NCBI RefSeq assembly: GCF_010389155.1
Contig: NC_057766.1
Span: 1,302,001 to 1,366,000 of the forward strand
Direction of reading: 5' to 3'
Origin: Erigeron canadensis
Taxonomy: Eukaryota; Streptophyta; Magnoliopsida; Asterales; Asteraceae
Length of the DNA: 64,000 nucleotides
Part shown: positions 34,148 to 45,817 of the stretch, piece by piece
Layout of the letters: each line of letters begins with the position of its first letter
Numbering within the stretch: position 1 is the stretch's first letter
Notes under the pieces: generated by a model
Seen by the model: the letters and a program-made list of their open reading frames with translations, nothing else
Told to the model about the DNA's origin: nothing
Databases searched by the model: none
Program-made: the position numbers and the translations under genes

Positions 34148-37100
34148 ATGGCCGAAATTGTCTCAGCGGTAGCGAGTAAAGTTGTTGAGTCCCTTATGGT
34201 AGCTGTTAAGCGACATCTACACTACATGATTTACTCTAGAAGATATGTGAGAGAATTGCATCACGCAATGAGAGAGTTGAATGTGGAAAGGATAGATGTT
34301 ATGAACCGTGTTGAAGAAAACATTGTGAGAAATCTTCAGATTCCAGTCGGCGTCCATATTTGGCTGGAAGAGGCAAGATCTTGCATTGAAAAGGTGGAAA
34401 ATTTTGCTTCTTATGATGTTGGCAGTTGCCCGAGTCTCAAGATGAGTCACAAGGTTGGAAAGACATCTTTGCGAATGATCGTGATTATAAAATATCTTAT
34501 GGAAAAATCGTATAGGTTCGTCTGGAGTAATGCTCCAGTTCCTCTAGGTAGAATGTATTCCATGGCATCCAGCTTTAACCCAATAAGAGAGGATTTTAAG
34601 TCAAGAGAGAAGCCTTTTATGGAAGCATTGAAAGCACTCGAGCCAAACAACAAATTCCACATGGTAGCCTTATGTGGGATTGCAGGGGTTGGGAAGACCG
34701 TTATGATGGAGAAGTTAATGCAAGTTGCAAAAGAAAGGAGGATGTTTGAATCTATCATCCGTGTGGTTGTAGGGCCAAATACGGATCACTTTCATATTCA
34801 GGAGACTGTAGCAGAATACCTTGGTATATGTCTAGATGAAACAGCTAGAAACGCAAGAGCTGATCGGCTCCGTAGTCGTTTTGAGGAGATTTCAGTTGGG
34901 GGTAGGAAAAAGATTTTAGTAATCCTGGATGATGTATGGGATATGGTGGATCTAAATGATATTGGTTTAAGTCTTTTTTCAAGTCGACTTGAAGGCTTCA
35001 AGGTCCTGTTGACATCACGAGATAGGCGTCTTTGTAGTATAATGGGAGTTGAACAGCATTTAATTATAGATGTGGAAGTGTTAGAAGAGTCAGAAGCGCA
35101 AACATTGTTTCGCCAATATGTAACCGGTTCAGACCACGTTGATCTGGATCCTGATTTGCAGAAGATAGGAGATTACATTGCAAGCAGATGTGGTGGTGTG
35201 CCCTGGGCAATCAAACAAATTGCCCGTTCTCTTAGAGGCGTTAAAGACAAGACGATATGGCTCGATACGCTTTCTCATGTAAAGGATCATGGTGTTGACA
35301 AATATGTGTATCAAGCTGTTGTAAAGACTGAGCATAAAACTATTGAAATGAGCTACAACGATTTAAATGATGAGACTAAATCAATTCTTTTGTTATGTGG
35401 CTTGTTTCCCGAATACTTGAATATTTCTGCAGAAAACTTGTTGAGGTATGGATGGAGATTGAAATTGTTTGACGATGTAAATACTATAAGTCAAGCGAGA
35501 TATAGGCTCAAAACATCCATTGGGCAGCTCATATATGCAAAATTGTTGATTGGCTCTCATGGTGGTAGGTGGGTCAGGATGCCTGATCTGGTACATGCCT
35601 TTGTTTTAAGTAAGCTCTCTAAAGGCGATCATGCTTCAATTGTCAACCATGGTGACATGTCAGAGTGGCCTGCAGAAGATATGAGTGAGTCTTGCAAAAG
35701 AATCTCGTTAACTTTCAAAGGTATGTGGAAATTTCCTAGAAAATTTAAGTACCCAAACCTTTCACTGTTGAAGCTTATGCATGGGGATAATTTGTTGAGG
35801 GATGGTCAAGATTTTTATGGAGGAATGGAAAATCTTCAACTTATTGCCTACGAAAGAACTCATTATATGCAGTTTCCCACGTCACTGCAATGCTCCAACA
35901 ACCTTCGAACGCTCTGTCTTGAGTATTGCTCGTTGACGTTTAATTTCTCTTTCATTGGATATCTTAGGAATTTGGAAATTCTCAGCTTTGCTCATAGTGG
36001 CATCCTAATATTACCATCCATAATTGGAAACCTTGACAAACTAAAGCTACTGGATTTAACTGGTTGTGTAAATCTCCATATAGATAATGATGTCTTCAGT
36101 AAGTTGGTTAATCTTGAAGAGCTTTACATGAGAGTTGCTGCTAACCAATATCAAAAGGCCATTAGCTTCACAGATAGCAGTTGTAAAGATCTCGCACAAC
36201 GTTCAGTGAACCTTTCCTCGTTAGAATTTGAGTTCTGTGAGAACGGTGCTCAACCGATGAATATGTCGTTTGAGAAACTTGAAAGATTTAAAATCTCAAT
36301 GGGCTGTTTTTTAAAGAGTATGGATGACGACTACGTACTCCCATATGAAAATAAGTTGATGTTGGTCACCAACAAAGGTGAACTATTAGGATCTGGGATG
36401 CTAGAGTTGTTTGTGAAAACAGATGTCCTTTATCTACAAGTGAGTGATATGAATGATCTTGAAGAGATTGATGATACTGTGAAATCCTTACATCTTTCTT
36501 ACCCCCCCTTGTTCGACAATTTAAGATTCCTTAGTATTTCATTTTGTTCAGAGTTGAAATACCTTTTCACGCCCCGGGTTGCAAAAGCTTTGTCAAAGCT
36601 TGAGAATCTTCGGATTTCCTCATGCCCTATTATGGAGACACTAGTCCATACTAGGATTAGTAGATCAGAAACAATTACATTTCCGCAGTTGAAGTGTCTA
36701 ACTTTGACTGATCTACCAAATCTTTTGGGTTTGTGTGATACTACCGAAGTGATTGAGCTACCACAGCTCGTGGAGTTGGAACTTTACGGCCTTCCAAAAA
36801 TCACAAGCATTTACCCCAAAAATAAACTGGGAATATCTTCTATGCCAATGCAACCCTTGTGGAAAGCAAAGGTAATCTGGTTTTTTGCTGCTTCTTTATT
36901 TATATTTATGTAAGACAGATCTAACATGATTTACTCTGTTTCAAACTCTATTAGCTATTTTGGCCTCTTGTCTAAGAAAAAGCTTGTCATGATATTGTAA
37001 GAGGCTATTGGTAGGTAAAATGTATAGTTTGTTGTGCAGGTTGTGATTGGACAGTTGGAAAAATTGCATATTGAGAATATGCAGAACTTGGAGGAGATAT

Positions 37101-40100
37101 GGCCATGTGAAAATACTGGTGGTGTTGCCAATCTTCCTATATCGAGAGAAACTACATTGAAACAAGAGGTATGCTCTATTATTCCAGACTTTGCCACTTT
37201 GAATCTTTGAACTTTTAAATTTTATGCTTGTGATGAGTCGAATTGTGAGGTCTTTATGTCTGCTTGATTCTTGAATGTTGATATAATATGTGGTTTCGTA
37301 ATTCATGTAATCGAGTTAAAACTGTTGGTTATCAGAAGTAGAGTTTTTTTTTTTCCTCACTGTCCTCTTTTCCAAGAGTAACTATTTGTGTTAGTTACTT
37401 TGATTACATATGAACGAAGATAACGTATGTGACTGATTCTGTTATGAAAGTCTATATAAGTGAGATTGGTAATTGTTATTGTTAAACAGATAATAAAGAG
37501 GAAGCCAAAAGCATTCTTATTTGTAATTATCTTTCCAAACCTAAAGGATTATCAATACTAATGATCAAGTTTCTACATTTAGGGCATGTTTGGCTCACAG
37601 CTTAGAGGAGCTTATCGGAGCTCGAGCTTATGGTTTTCATAAGCTCAACTCATAAGCTTTGTTTGGCTTCCTAAAATTAATATGTTCCACCTTTTAGCAT
37701 TAATATAGTTGTCCTTTAATGTCATTTTACATTCATAAGCTACAAGATCCAACAACTTTGACGAACCCATTATACTAACAATAATTCCAGCTACCGATTC
37801 CACCTACCAGCAGTTTTTTTACTTTGTCAAACATCATATGGTTCCTTCTTTTTTTTTTGTTTAACTTTCTCATTCAATTATACACCTCATGGTTTTAAAA
37901 GGCGATAGGTGCTTCTAGGTGATAAGTGTCAAAATGCTAAGGCGCTAAGTCCTAGGCCAACGCCTCACATATAAGACTCCTATCAATTCTACATACCATT
38001 TTCTACCAAGTAAATCTTTATACACGCTTAAAAATCAATGCTGCATAACAAAAATACCTATAATGCTTCACTTACATACCATACTAGCAAAAGTCTTCTT
38101 AAATAATGTAGTGACCTATGTTGCACGGGAACCGGTACGGGAACGAGAAACGGGAACGGGAAACGGCAAAACTCAAAAAATCAAGAAACAGGTACGACAC
38201 GGGTACGGAAATAAATACATAAAAAATATTAATATTTTATATATAAATTATATATTTTATATAATATATATACAATTTTATAGTATATATTGCATATACT
38301 CCGGTAATATTTTATTTAGTTATTGGAAAAAAAAGAGATTGAATCGATATTGAAGGGTCCAAGATGAAAATGATCACAATTCCACTACATGTAAATATGA
38401 TTTTAAAAACAAAGTTCTGGTGGCTACAAATAAGTCAACGTATGCTCTTCATATTTAAAAAACATTTTATAGTTAAAGCCTTGGTCAGATTAATCCTAAA
38501 TTCCATCCATCTATCTCAAACTCCATCCATCCATTAGAGCATTACACCTGTCTATATATAAATTCACCCCACCTTTTTAATCTTTTACTCCCCACCACAT
38601 AATAAAGTAATACACACACGTGACCTCTATAAGACAAAGTACTATAGTTTTCTTCTTCATCCGCCATTAACAACAAAGCTTCGGTTTCAATGTTCAATTC
38701 TATCGTTCAAACACCCTTTAGGCTTCATATCTCCAACATAGGTCCATGGATCTACCTTGTGTCAAGGTAGATCCGCCCTTGGATGTAAGTAAAACCCCCT
38801 TTTTGTTCCGTAAGAATGGTGGCCAAGTTAAACATGAAATTCCTTTTGAAGAAGATGAAGACCGAAGACATCCCCAAAAGCTAGAAACGGTGAAGAAACG
38901 CCAGTTGACTTATCGAAGCGGTCAAGGAACGTCCCCAAATTTTTGGAAACAGCCAAGAAACATTTCGCAGCCGTCCCCGTAGGCGATTCCGTCCCCGGCG
39001 AGTTTCCGATACGGGGTACGCTGCCTTCTGGACGTTTCCATGCATCAGAGGTAGTGACTAGCGAGTAATAGTAGCACAGGGAGAAAGAGCGTCCCTTTTA
39101 TTAAGTAAATAGTGTTAAAAGGCCAATAAACAGCAACACCCATTACTTAAAAGAACATCACCCGGCTCTTTTTATGAGTGAAAACATTAGGCGCCGCCCA
39201 AGTAGCAAAAATGATGCATCCTATGCCCAGGCATTAGGCAGGCCCAGGTATGACCAAGATACATGTGAAGTTTATACATGCTTGCTTATATAGTAATATT
39301 TTATGTCAAGCCGTCCAGGACTAGTGTGCTTGTAATCCCACGAAATGAATATTGCAGCTTATTAGACTATAGTTAGTCATATAAACCTTTCAAACGCAAA
39401 ATCAATATATAAAACTACCGTGTTATAATGCAACTTGATTTACTTTGCAATGCTCTTTGTAAGGAGTGAAGTCATAATTTGTCGGAAAAATTGTATTTTT
39501 TTTAGTATGACAACTTTATTAGTACTTACAAAATACGATTCTCAATTATTAAATCATGCATCGGTATTATGTGTGTTGCAGCATTCTCAAGTAGATGTTG
39601 CTTTGGGGTCTTTATGCCAGTACTTAAGAAAGATGGATCTACGTAGTTACAATGCATCATCAAGTTTGATTGCATCTCATGTAATAAGGCACATAAAAAA
39701 TCTTGAAGAATTGGTAGTATGGGGTTGTGACTCAATTGTAGAAGTTTTTGAAACCAAAAGTGCCAATAACACTGGTATTTACATCACTGAAGGCAGAAAA
39801 AATGTTGGAGAAACAAGTCAAATGTTTACAAAGATGATTGTACCTCAATTGCTGAATTTAAAAAAGGTGGAGATCCTTGGATGTGACCGTCTGGAACACT
39901 TGTTCACATTTTCCACACTTGAAAGCCTTGAGCAACTCAAGGAGTTAGAGATCATGTATTGCAAAAATATCCAAGTGATTGTGAAGGAAGAGGATGGAGT
40001 AGTCATGTCTAAAGTTGTCGTCTTTCCTCACTTGAAATCTGTAAAGCTATTTGATCTACCAAATCTCAATGGTTTCTTTCTAGGTGCGAATGATTTTCAA

Positions 40101-42498
40101 TGGCCTTTATTGGAAATTGTTGAAATCAATGGATGCCCAAAAATGACAAGCTTCACACGTGGTTGCTCAACTTCTCCAAAGCTCAAATACATCAGTACAA
40201 GCTTTGGCAAATATAGTTCTATACATGGCCTCAACTTCCATGTGACCACCTCTCTGCCTGAGGTATGTATTCAGTGTCTTGCATCATCGATTTCTTTGAG
40301 AAATAATTACGCATTTGATAATTTTTGAAATTTGTATAACAACAGAGAGTGTAATATGGGTAATATTTCATCATTTGTAGATTAAAAATGAGGTTGGTAT
40401 AGTAATTTACCTTTTTAATAAACTTCAAAATATTCAATTAAAATAATTCAGAATAACAATTCAATACTATCTTTACAAAATTATCAAGCTCAATTGTGAA
40501 ACTAACTATGTATGTATATTTTGTTGAAACAAATCTTGCTAAATTAAAACTAGTCCATTGGCCGGGGATAACAACCTAACATAAACTTGAATGCGGGTAA
40601 TTAATTCTAACATGTCAACCGTTACCATAATACCATTAGACAAAAAAACACATCATTAAACAATACACCTTTAATCTTAAAACATAAAACTTTGATGGCG
40701 AAATATAAACTTGCGATGTTCTTGAAAGATAAATATAAGAAGCTAAAAACTTTGATTGTGAAAATTAAAATAGACTAAAGTTGTATCTCATTAATTGTTA
40801 AACATAAAACTTTAATGGTAAAAATAAAAAGTCTGATTTAATGGTTAAACTTTAAAGGTGAAGGACTAAAATATTACCACCCTAAATAAAGGGAAAAATA
40901 AAAAACTCAAAAAGTTAAAGTAACATCTACACAACACTCTAACTTAAACATTAAAATTGAAAAAAAAAAAAAAACTAATGCCTGCCAGCTAACTTCACTG
41001 TTCACGCAAAAAAAGTTTAAATAGTTTGTAATGTGCTTTCAATGTGATGTATCCTAATATAAAATAGATCAACTTTGTATAACTAACACCGTCTTTTTGA
41101 CCTGTGTTGTCCAACTCTTTTAGAGATTCATAACATAAGAATTGTCTTGTTTTATTTAAATGTCATTCATCTTTGCTTGTATTAATATGAATAAAGTTTT
41201 TAAATGTCTTAGTTTTGCTATTTAATAAGGATCAGCGGAACAACTTGTCTGTTATCTATTGATGTTAAGGAGCTAGTGATTAATAATGACTATCAGTCTT
41301 AATTGGGATACGATAAAATATCTATATATATGCAAAAGTTAATATGAGGTTTTCTCATATCTAACTTAGATGTAGAAACCCTTACATACTAATTTTTTAA
41401 ATATTTTTTTGTATAATGAATAAATAATTTAGGTCCGATATATAGAATTGATTAAAATATTAAGATATAAAAGGTTCCACATCTAAGCTAAGATATGGGA
41501 TTACCACCTATTCACCTTCTTCATATATGGGGATAGTGAATATAAGGTTGTCCCAATCTAAACAATGTTTTTGAACCGGACCGGAAAATTTTGAAAATTC
41601 GGTTCAATAGCTACAGGTTAGTTCAATGAAAGTGAACCGGATCAAACCGGTTCACTCCGGGTAAGACGGAGCGAACCGGACTGCTTTGAAGCAGTCTCAA
41701 ACCGGTCAAGTACGTGAAGTCTTTGCTGGAAAATCGAGGGAATGGCTGGTGGAAGGCGGCAGCGGTGGAGGTTTTTGTTTTAGAAGAATGACGGAGATAA
41801 TGAAGGATCTGAAGGACGGCTGGTGTAAGTTGGATCTGATGAACGGTGTCGATGATGAAGAAGAATACCGGAAAATGTGATCAGGATTTTTGTTTTGCAG
41901 TCAGCATGTGTGTGTGTTTCGTTTTACAGTGAAATGAAGTTTAAGATATGTGTATGCTTAGTCACGTTACATTTAGTTAAATGTAGACCGGAAAATGGGT
42001 TGTCTGCTCTTGTAGTTTGGTAGAAGAAAGAGAGTAGCCATATGATTGGCAGTATATGTGAATATGTGTGTCAGGACTTTTTTCTTTTATCACAAACCAC
42101 TATTACAAATGAATTTGATAGGTACAATAATTTGAATTCTATAGTATTGAAAATGAATTCTATTTTATAAGAAAAAGTGAGTTTTTATTATATTATATAT
42201 TACCTTTTTTTGTGTCTTGTATTATAGTGTATGTTTTTTGTTTGTTTTACAATTAGTATCTGTTATTGTGTAATATATATATATATATAGAGAGAGAGAG
42301 AGGGAGTAATGAAATATGTGGATGTTAAACACTTAAGCTTGGGTGTAGAATCCTTTACATCTTGATTTTTTAACCCATAAAAAATATGGGGGCCCAATAA
42401 TTTATATATTAAAGTATATAATAAATATTAATAAATTAGTATGTGACGGGTTTCACACCCAAACTTAGGTGTCTAACAGCCACTTACTCACTTTTCTC

Positions 42499-42530
<32 letters not shown>

Positions 42531-44302
42531 GGATGGGAATATAAGGCTGTTAGGTACCTAAGTTTAGATGCCGGACACTCACATATTAATTTTTTAAACC
42601 ATAAAAATCATGGGGGCTCAGACATTTATTCATTAAACAATAAATAATAAAATATTAGTATGTGAGGGGTTCCACACCTAAGCTTAGGTGCGGACAGCCT
42701 TATATTCCCTCCCCCCCCCCCCCCCACACACACACACACATATATATATATAATATGTATTAGTGTGTGGGGGACAATCAAATAAGAATAGTGTTAAAAT
42801 AAGAACACGGTGAGAACACTTAAAAAACTACATTTTGATGCATTAAAAGTCCATAAAACTAACATAGTGTATAACTAATTATCATTATTTAAGTGTTTAA
42901 CGACACATAGTTTAAATTGAAAAAATCACGTTTTTTGTTGGATGCATCATTTTGATGAATATGCATCGAATATGGATGCACAAAACAAAAAACATGATTT
43001 TCTCGATTTTGACAGATCAATGTGTTGTTAAACACAAATAATGATAATTAGTTATGCACTATGTTAGTTTTATGGACTTTTATTGCATCAAAATGATGTT
43101 TTTAAGTGTTCTTACTGTTCTTATTTTAAGATTGTTCTTACCGGAGTCTTACCTAGTGTGTGTGTATATATATTTCCGGTTCAACTCCGGTCCGACCACT
43201 GAAATATTGTGAGACCCGTTGAGTGTTTGGTCAGGTTTTCAAAACATTGCATCTAAGCTTAGATTTAGAACCCCTCATAGTTTAATGTTTTAGTCATTTA
43301 AAAACATGGGGCCCAAATCTTATACGAGTATTTAATTTATAAAATAATAATATGCACTAATTTAACTTTCATAACCTATTAGAGCTGATACAAAATGTAG
43401 CTGGATATCTACATTTCCTGTAACAAATTAAATGTGTTTTTTTGTTGTTTATACAGAATCATATTTCAAGTCTCGACGGTTCAAGCAGCTTGCCGCCTAT
43501 TCTAGAAACATCACCTTGGTCTTTTTCTAATTTGATCAACATCAATTTGCAAGGGATGAAAGATATGGGTGATTTGAATTATATTATTCCATTCGCAGAG
43601 TTGCAACAACTGGAAAAGCTTGAAAAGATGCAAATAAAGCACCAAGATCTTGTAGAGGGGGTATTCGAAGCATCAGAAAGAACAAATAGTGGTTCTAGTG
43701 AAGTACTATCTGTAATAAAAATTCCAAATCTGAGAGAAGTTGAGATTTTTCATCTGGAGAAACTCAAGTATCTATGGAAGAGTAATCAATGGACAACATT
43801 GGAGTTTCCGAATCTAACAAGATTGTCTATTGTACATTGTCAAAGTTTAGGGCATGTTTTTAGTTGTTCCATGGTTGGTAGCCTATTACAACTCCAGGAA
43901 CTACATGTTGGCAATTGCTTATCGATGAAGTCAATCGTTAAGGAGGAAGAAGGGGATGCCAAAGTGAATATGATTATGTTTCCTTCTCTTAACTCCTTGG
44001 AACTTACCAACCTATCAAAGCTCGAGGGATTTTGGTTAGGGAGTGACCAGGAGTGTGAATGGCCATCATTAGTTACTTTAAAAATCAAGGATTGTCCAGA
44101 AATAAAAGTTTTCACCACTGGAAAGTCCACTGCTCCAAAGCTGAAGGTAATAGAAACTAGTGATGGGACAGTTGATGCAAAGGAAGATCCCAACTCCTTT
44201 TTAACAAAGCAAGAGGTTTGTGATCCAAACGAAGTCGTTGAGGAACTCAAACCGAACACCTTGTGCCAACAAGAGGTTGAGGTCTCGGAGCTGGAGCCAT
44301 AG
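34148..44302 (+). CDS. RGC2/Dm3-like CC-NB-LRR resistance protein gene (4 coding exons)
   Basis: Coding exons: 34148-36871, 37040-37168, 39582-40262, 43457-44302, all phase 0 with GT/AG borders; about 1459 residues. Domains: RGC2-type N-terminus (about 1-140), NB-ARC with P-loop GIAGVGKT (177-184), kinase-2 ILVILDDVW (256-264), RNBS-B FKVLLTSR (284-291), GLPL variant CGGVPWAI (348-355), RNBS-D LLLCGLFPEYL (about 415), MHD variant MPD (478-480), then LRRs from about 520 to the end. NLRs of this class are cytoplasmic immune sensors that switch on ADP/ATP exchange. Wording (IVNHGDMSEWPAEDM; EFPNLTRLSI; GSLLQLQEL) follows lettuce RGC2. It is shorter in the middle LRR region than typical RGC2 members (~1800-1900 residues), so exons may be lost. 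Introns 2 and 3 carry several transposons. Whether it is functional is unclear given the MPD motif. Confidence 0.9.
37040..37168 (+). CDS. NLR exon 2 (43 residues, LRR)
   Basis: Acceptor TTGTGCAG ends at 37039 and donor GAG|GTATGC follows 37168. It encodes GQLEKLHIENMQNLEEIWPC, matching the RGC2 exon after the NB exon in position and wording. It is missed by simple ORF listing because it is short. Confidence 0.85.
37169..39581 (+). other. NLR intron 2 (2.4 kb) with hAT-like insertions
   Basis: 37583-37830 starts TAGGGCATGTTTGGCTCACAGC, a hAT-MITE-type end. 37895-37970 and 39185-39250 carry GGCGATAGG/TAGGCGCC words that may be the split ends of an older element around the hAT at 38116-39050. 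No LRR exon was recognised inside. Confidence 0.6.
38116..39050. mobile_element. Non-autonomous hAT element, 935 bp, TSD GTAGTGAC
   Basis: Ends CTATGTTGCACGGGAAC and GTTTCCATGCATCAGAG are inverted with mismatches. The 8-bp TSD GTAGTGAC (38108-38115, 39051-39058) is perfect. GGGTACGG/CCGTCCCC subterminal words are inverted. A short open frame (38746-38982) has no family features. Confidence 0.85.
39582..40262 (+). CDS. NLR exon 3 (227 residues, LRR)
   Basis: Acceptor TGTGTTGCAG ends at 39581 and donor GAG|GTATGT follows 40262. It contains LRR-like blocks (IKNLEELVVWGCDSIVEVFE; LKELEIMYCKNIQVIVKEE; FPHLKSVKLFDLPNLNGFFLG) characteristic of RGC2 C-terminal exons. The reading frame stays open upstream to 39435, but that part is intron. 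Confidence 0.9.
42297..42490. mobile_element. GAATATAAGG/CTTAGGTGT-family MITE, copy 1
   Basis: GGATGTTAAACACTTAAGCTTGGGTGTAG at the left pairs imperfectly with CACACCCAAACTTAGGTGTCTAACAGCC at the right. Flanked by GA and TA microsatellites. Confidence 0.6.
42528..42712. mobile_element. GAATATAAGG-family MITE, copy 2 (intact)
   Basis: GGGATGGGAATATAAGGCTG at the left and CAGCCTTATATTCCCTCCC at the right are inverted. Arms continue with CCTAAGTTTAG/CTTAGGTG. Flanked by (GA)n and a C-run, which hide the TSD. Confidence 0.75.
42769..43159. mobile_element. Foldback Mutator-like MITE, 391 bp, 9-bp TSD
   Basis: Perfect duplication TAGTGTGTG at 42760-42768 and 43160-43168. Arms AACACTTAAAAAAC...TGATGCATTAAAAGTCCATAAAACTAACATAGTG pair with the right half. 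The same family occurs at about 52740-53097. Confidence 0.8.
43457..44302 (+). CDS. NLR exon 4 (C-terminal LRR, stop at 44300-44302)
   Basis: Acceptor GTTTATACAG ends at 43456. The exon encodes 281 residues, including LKYLWKSNQWTTLEFPNLTR and GSLLQLQELHVGNC, the conserved end of RGC2 proteins. It closes with an acidic tail (VVEELKPNTLCQQEVEVSEL). Confidence 0.9.
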   Translation, partial: NHISSLDGSSSLPPILETSPWSFSNLININLQGMKDMGDLNYIIPFAELQQLEKLEKMQIKHQDLVEGVFEASERTNSGSSEVLSVIKIPNLREVEIFHLEKLKYLWKSNQWTTLEFPNLTRLSIVHCQSLGHVFSCSMVGSLLQLQELHVGNCLSMKSIVKEEEGDAKVNMIMFPSLNSLELTNLSKLEGFWLGSDQECEWPSLVTLKIKDCPEIKVFTTGKSTAPKLKVIETSDGTVDAKEDPNSFLTKQEVCDPNEVVEELKPNTLCQQEVEVSELEP

Positions 44303-44741
44303 ATTTCTTAGCTGCTAATCAATATCATGTTTTGCTACTATGTATAGGACGTTCACATCATGAACTATATGTATGAAACTTTTATGTTTTTGATGTTATG
44401 TATTTAACCTTTTATGGCTTGTAAAATGTTCATTTCATGACTTTTTTTAACGTCATATTATTCCTGCTCTTGCATTACACAAATGCTTGAGATGAAATTC
44501 AAGACTCTTGAAAATCTCTTTATTAATCCAACCCCATAGAATATAAGAAATGAGACTCAAATCTAGACAAATCCATCCAAGGCCAAAGAGGCCATTTCAT
44601 GACTTATATGCTTGCCACATGCAATAGCAAATTTTCAAATTTTAATATACACAACAAGATGCTTATTGTTGGATAAACTAATAAATGCTTGCTAATCGAA
44701 CTATAAAGAAAATCAGGAACAAAAAGATATATAGAAACTAT
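44303..44741. other. NLR 3' flank, no gene seen
   Basis: Presumed 3' UTR and terminator region. The minus-strand frame at 44604-44918 has no family features and runs into the solo LTR. Confidence 0.4.
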
Positions 44742-45225
44742 TGTTGGAATAAACATGATTCGATACGAGTGATAAAACATCCCCAATCGTCCTGTGGAAC
44801 CTGTAAGAGTATAAAGCATAATTACTATTGATTTCAGGTTTTCATAACAAGGTGATTGAGTAATAATGGGATGATAAATTCGGCTAGAACATGATGCACG
44901 AATTAAAGAGGAATACACACACGAAAATTAGGGTATTATGTGTGTTGGGATTAACATTAACTTAGGGTTAATTACCCTCTATTTATAATGAGAGTAATTA
45001 CACATTCTACCCTTTAGTATTTACACATTCAACCCTTTTGGTGTTTAATGTGTGTACCATTAGTCCTCTTAGTTACAATCACCTAATGGGAAACCCTATA
45101 CTACGTCTCTAAGAGTAAATACGCCCATCATATATTTACTTAGACATAGGGATTTCAGTTATTGTCAATTATCATATCAGGAATGATACATGATCAGTGA
45201 CGGTCACACTAACGTGGTTCCAACA
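44742..45225. mobile_element. Solo LTR, ~484 bp
   Basis: TGTTGGAATAAACATG at the left and GTGGTTCCAACA at the right give perfect 8-bp TGTTGGAA/TTCCAACA tips. Flanks ACTAT and ACTGC share only ACT, so the TSD is decayed or the limits are off slightly. Confidence 0.65.
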
Positions 45226-45815
45226 ACTGCCCTTGTTAATAAACCTAATGTTTTTAGTTTACAATGGGATTATTCCAATCGGCCTCCCACCCTCATCTAT
45301 AAATAGAGGAAGGGGGTCATCCTAGGAGTTGATATCCTACAATAATACGAACTCGAAACCTACCCCTAGACAACCTATACAACCCAATTTCCTCATACTT
45401 AGTTCTCCAAGTATATCTTTAGCATATAGCTATTCTAATTTTACTCGAGATCTAATATTCTAATCTTACATGGTTTTAAAGTAACTAATATATTTTTTCA
45501 ATCTCCACCTTATTTACTAAAATCCATGTAGCCTTTACCCGATTTCAGTACCTCGCATCTTTGACCAACGAAAGCCCTTAGACTGTGGAAAAAAATCTTC
45601 TAGTCACACTCATTCTGCCAAGGGTCAAGGTGAACTTGTGATGAAGACTTTTGGGATAAGTAAGTTAAGATTTTATCTGTAGTCAGTAAAAAGTAAGTTA
45701 GTTATGGAAGAGCATGAATTGAACTTGGGCTGGGTAGTGAAGCATTTTAATCTTCTAAGCCCTTTGGATTTTAGGATGGTCTAAACTCTAAAGCTTATAC
45801 CATTATCCTTCACTT
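45226..45815. other. Possible LTR-like remnant, otherwise empty
   Basis: 45290-45330 contains a clear TATA motif (CTATAAATAGAGG) in a setting like a retrotransposon or gene promoter, but no downstream coding sequence is recognisable. Confidence 0.3.
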
Positions 45816-45817
45816 TT

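Larger units (their letters stand above)
41563..43249. mobile_element. hAT-like non-autonomous element in NLR intron 3
   Basis: Ends CAATGTTTTTGAACCGGACC and GGTCAGGTTTTCAAAACATTG are inverted relatives. Flanks AATCTAAA and CATCTAAG (41555-41562, 43250-43257) agree at 6 of 8 positions, as an aged 8-bp TSD. CCGGTTC/GAACCGG words fill the subterminal parts. The frame at 41686-41880 has no family signature. Confidence 0.65.
41500..43335. mobile_element. Small MITE (GAATATAAGG family) split by hAT insertion
   Basis: Left part GGGGATAGTGAATATAAGG...CCAATCTAA (to 41562) and right part ATCTAAGCTTAGATTTAGAACC...ATGGGGCCCAAATC (from 43250) align, end to end, with the intact copy at 42528-42712. The hAT element lies between. 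Related sequence also occurs at 41340-41510. Confidence 0.6.
40263..43456 (+). other. NLR intron 3 (3.2 kb) filled with nested elements
   Basis: The intron carries a hAT-like element (41563-43249) inserted in a small MITE, and three further MITEs inside the hAT. 40263-41300 is AT-rich with TAAAACTTT-type words and no gene. Confidence 0.75.

Noticed and set aside
36872..36913. C-terminal tail read past exon 1 of the NLR
   Set aside because: A GT donor follows 36871 in phase and exon 2 matches the RGC2 continuation; the tail is intron read-through.
38746..38982. 78-codon frame as a host gene
   Set aside because: No family features; lies wholly inside the hAT element.
44604..44918. 104-codon minus-strand frame
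   Set aside because: Crosses the left end of the solo LTR and shows no domain or codon bias.
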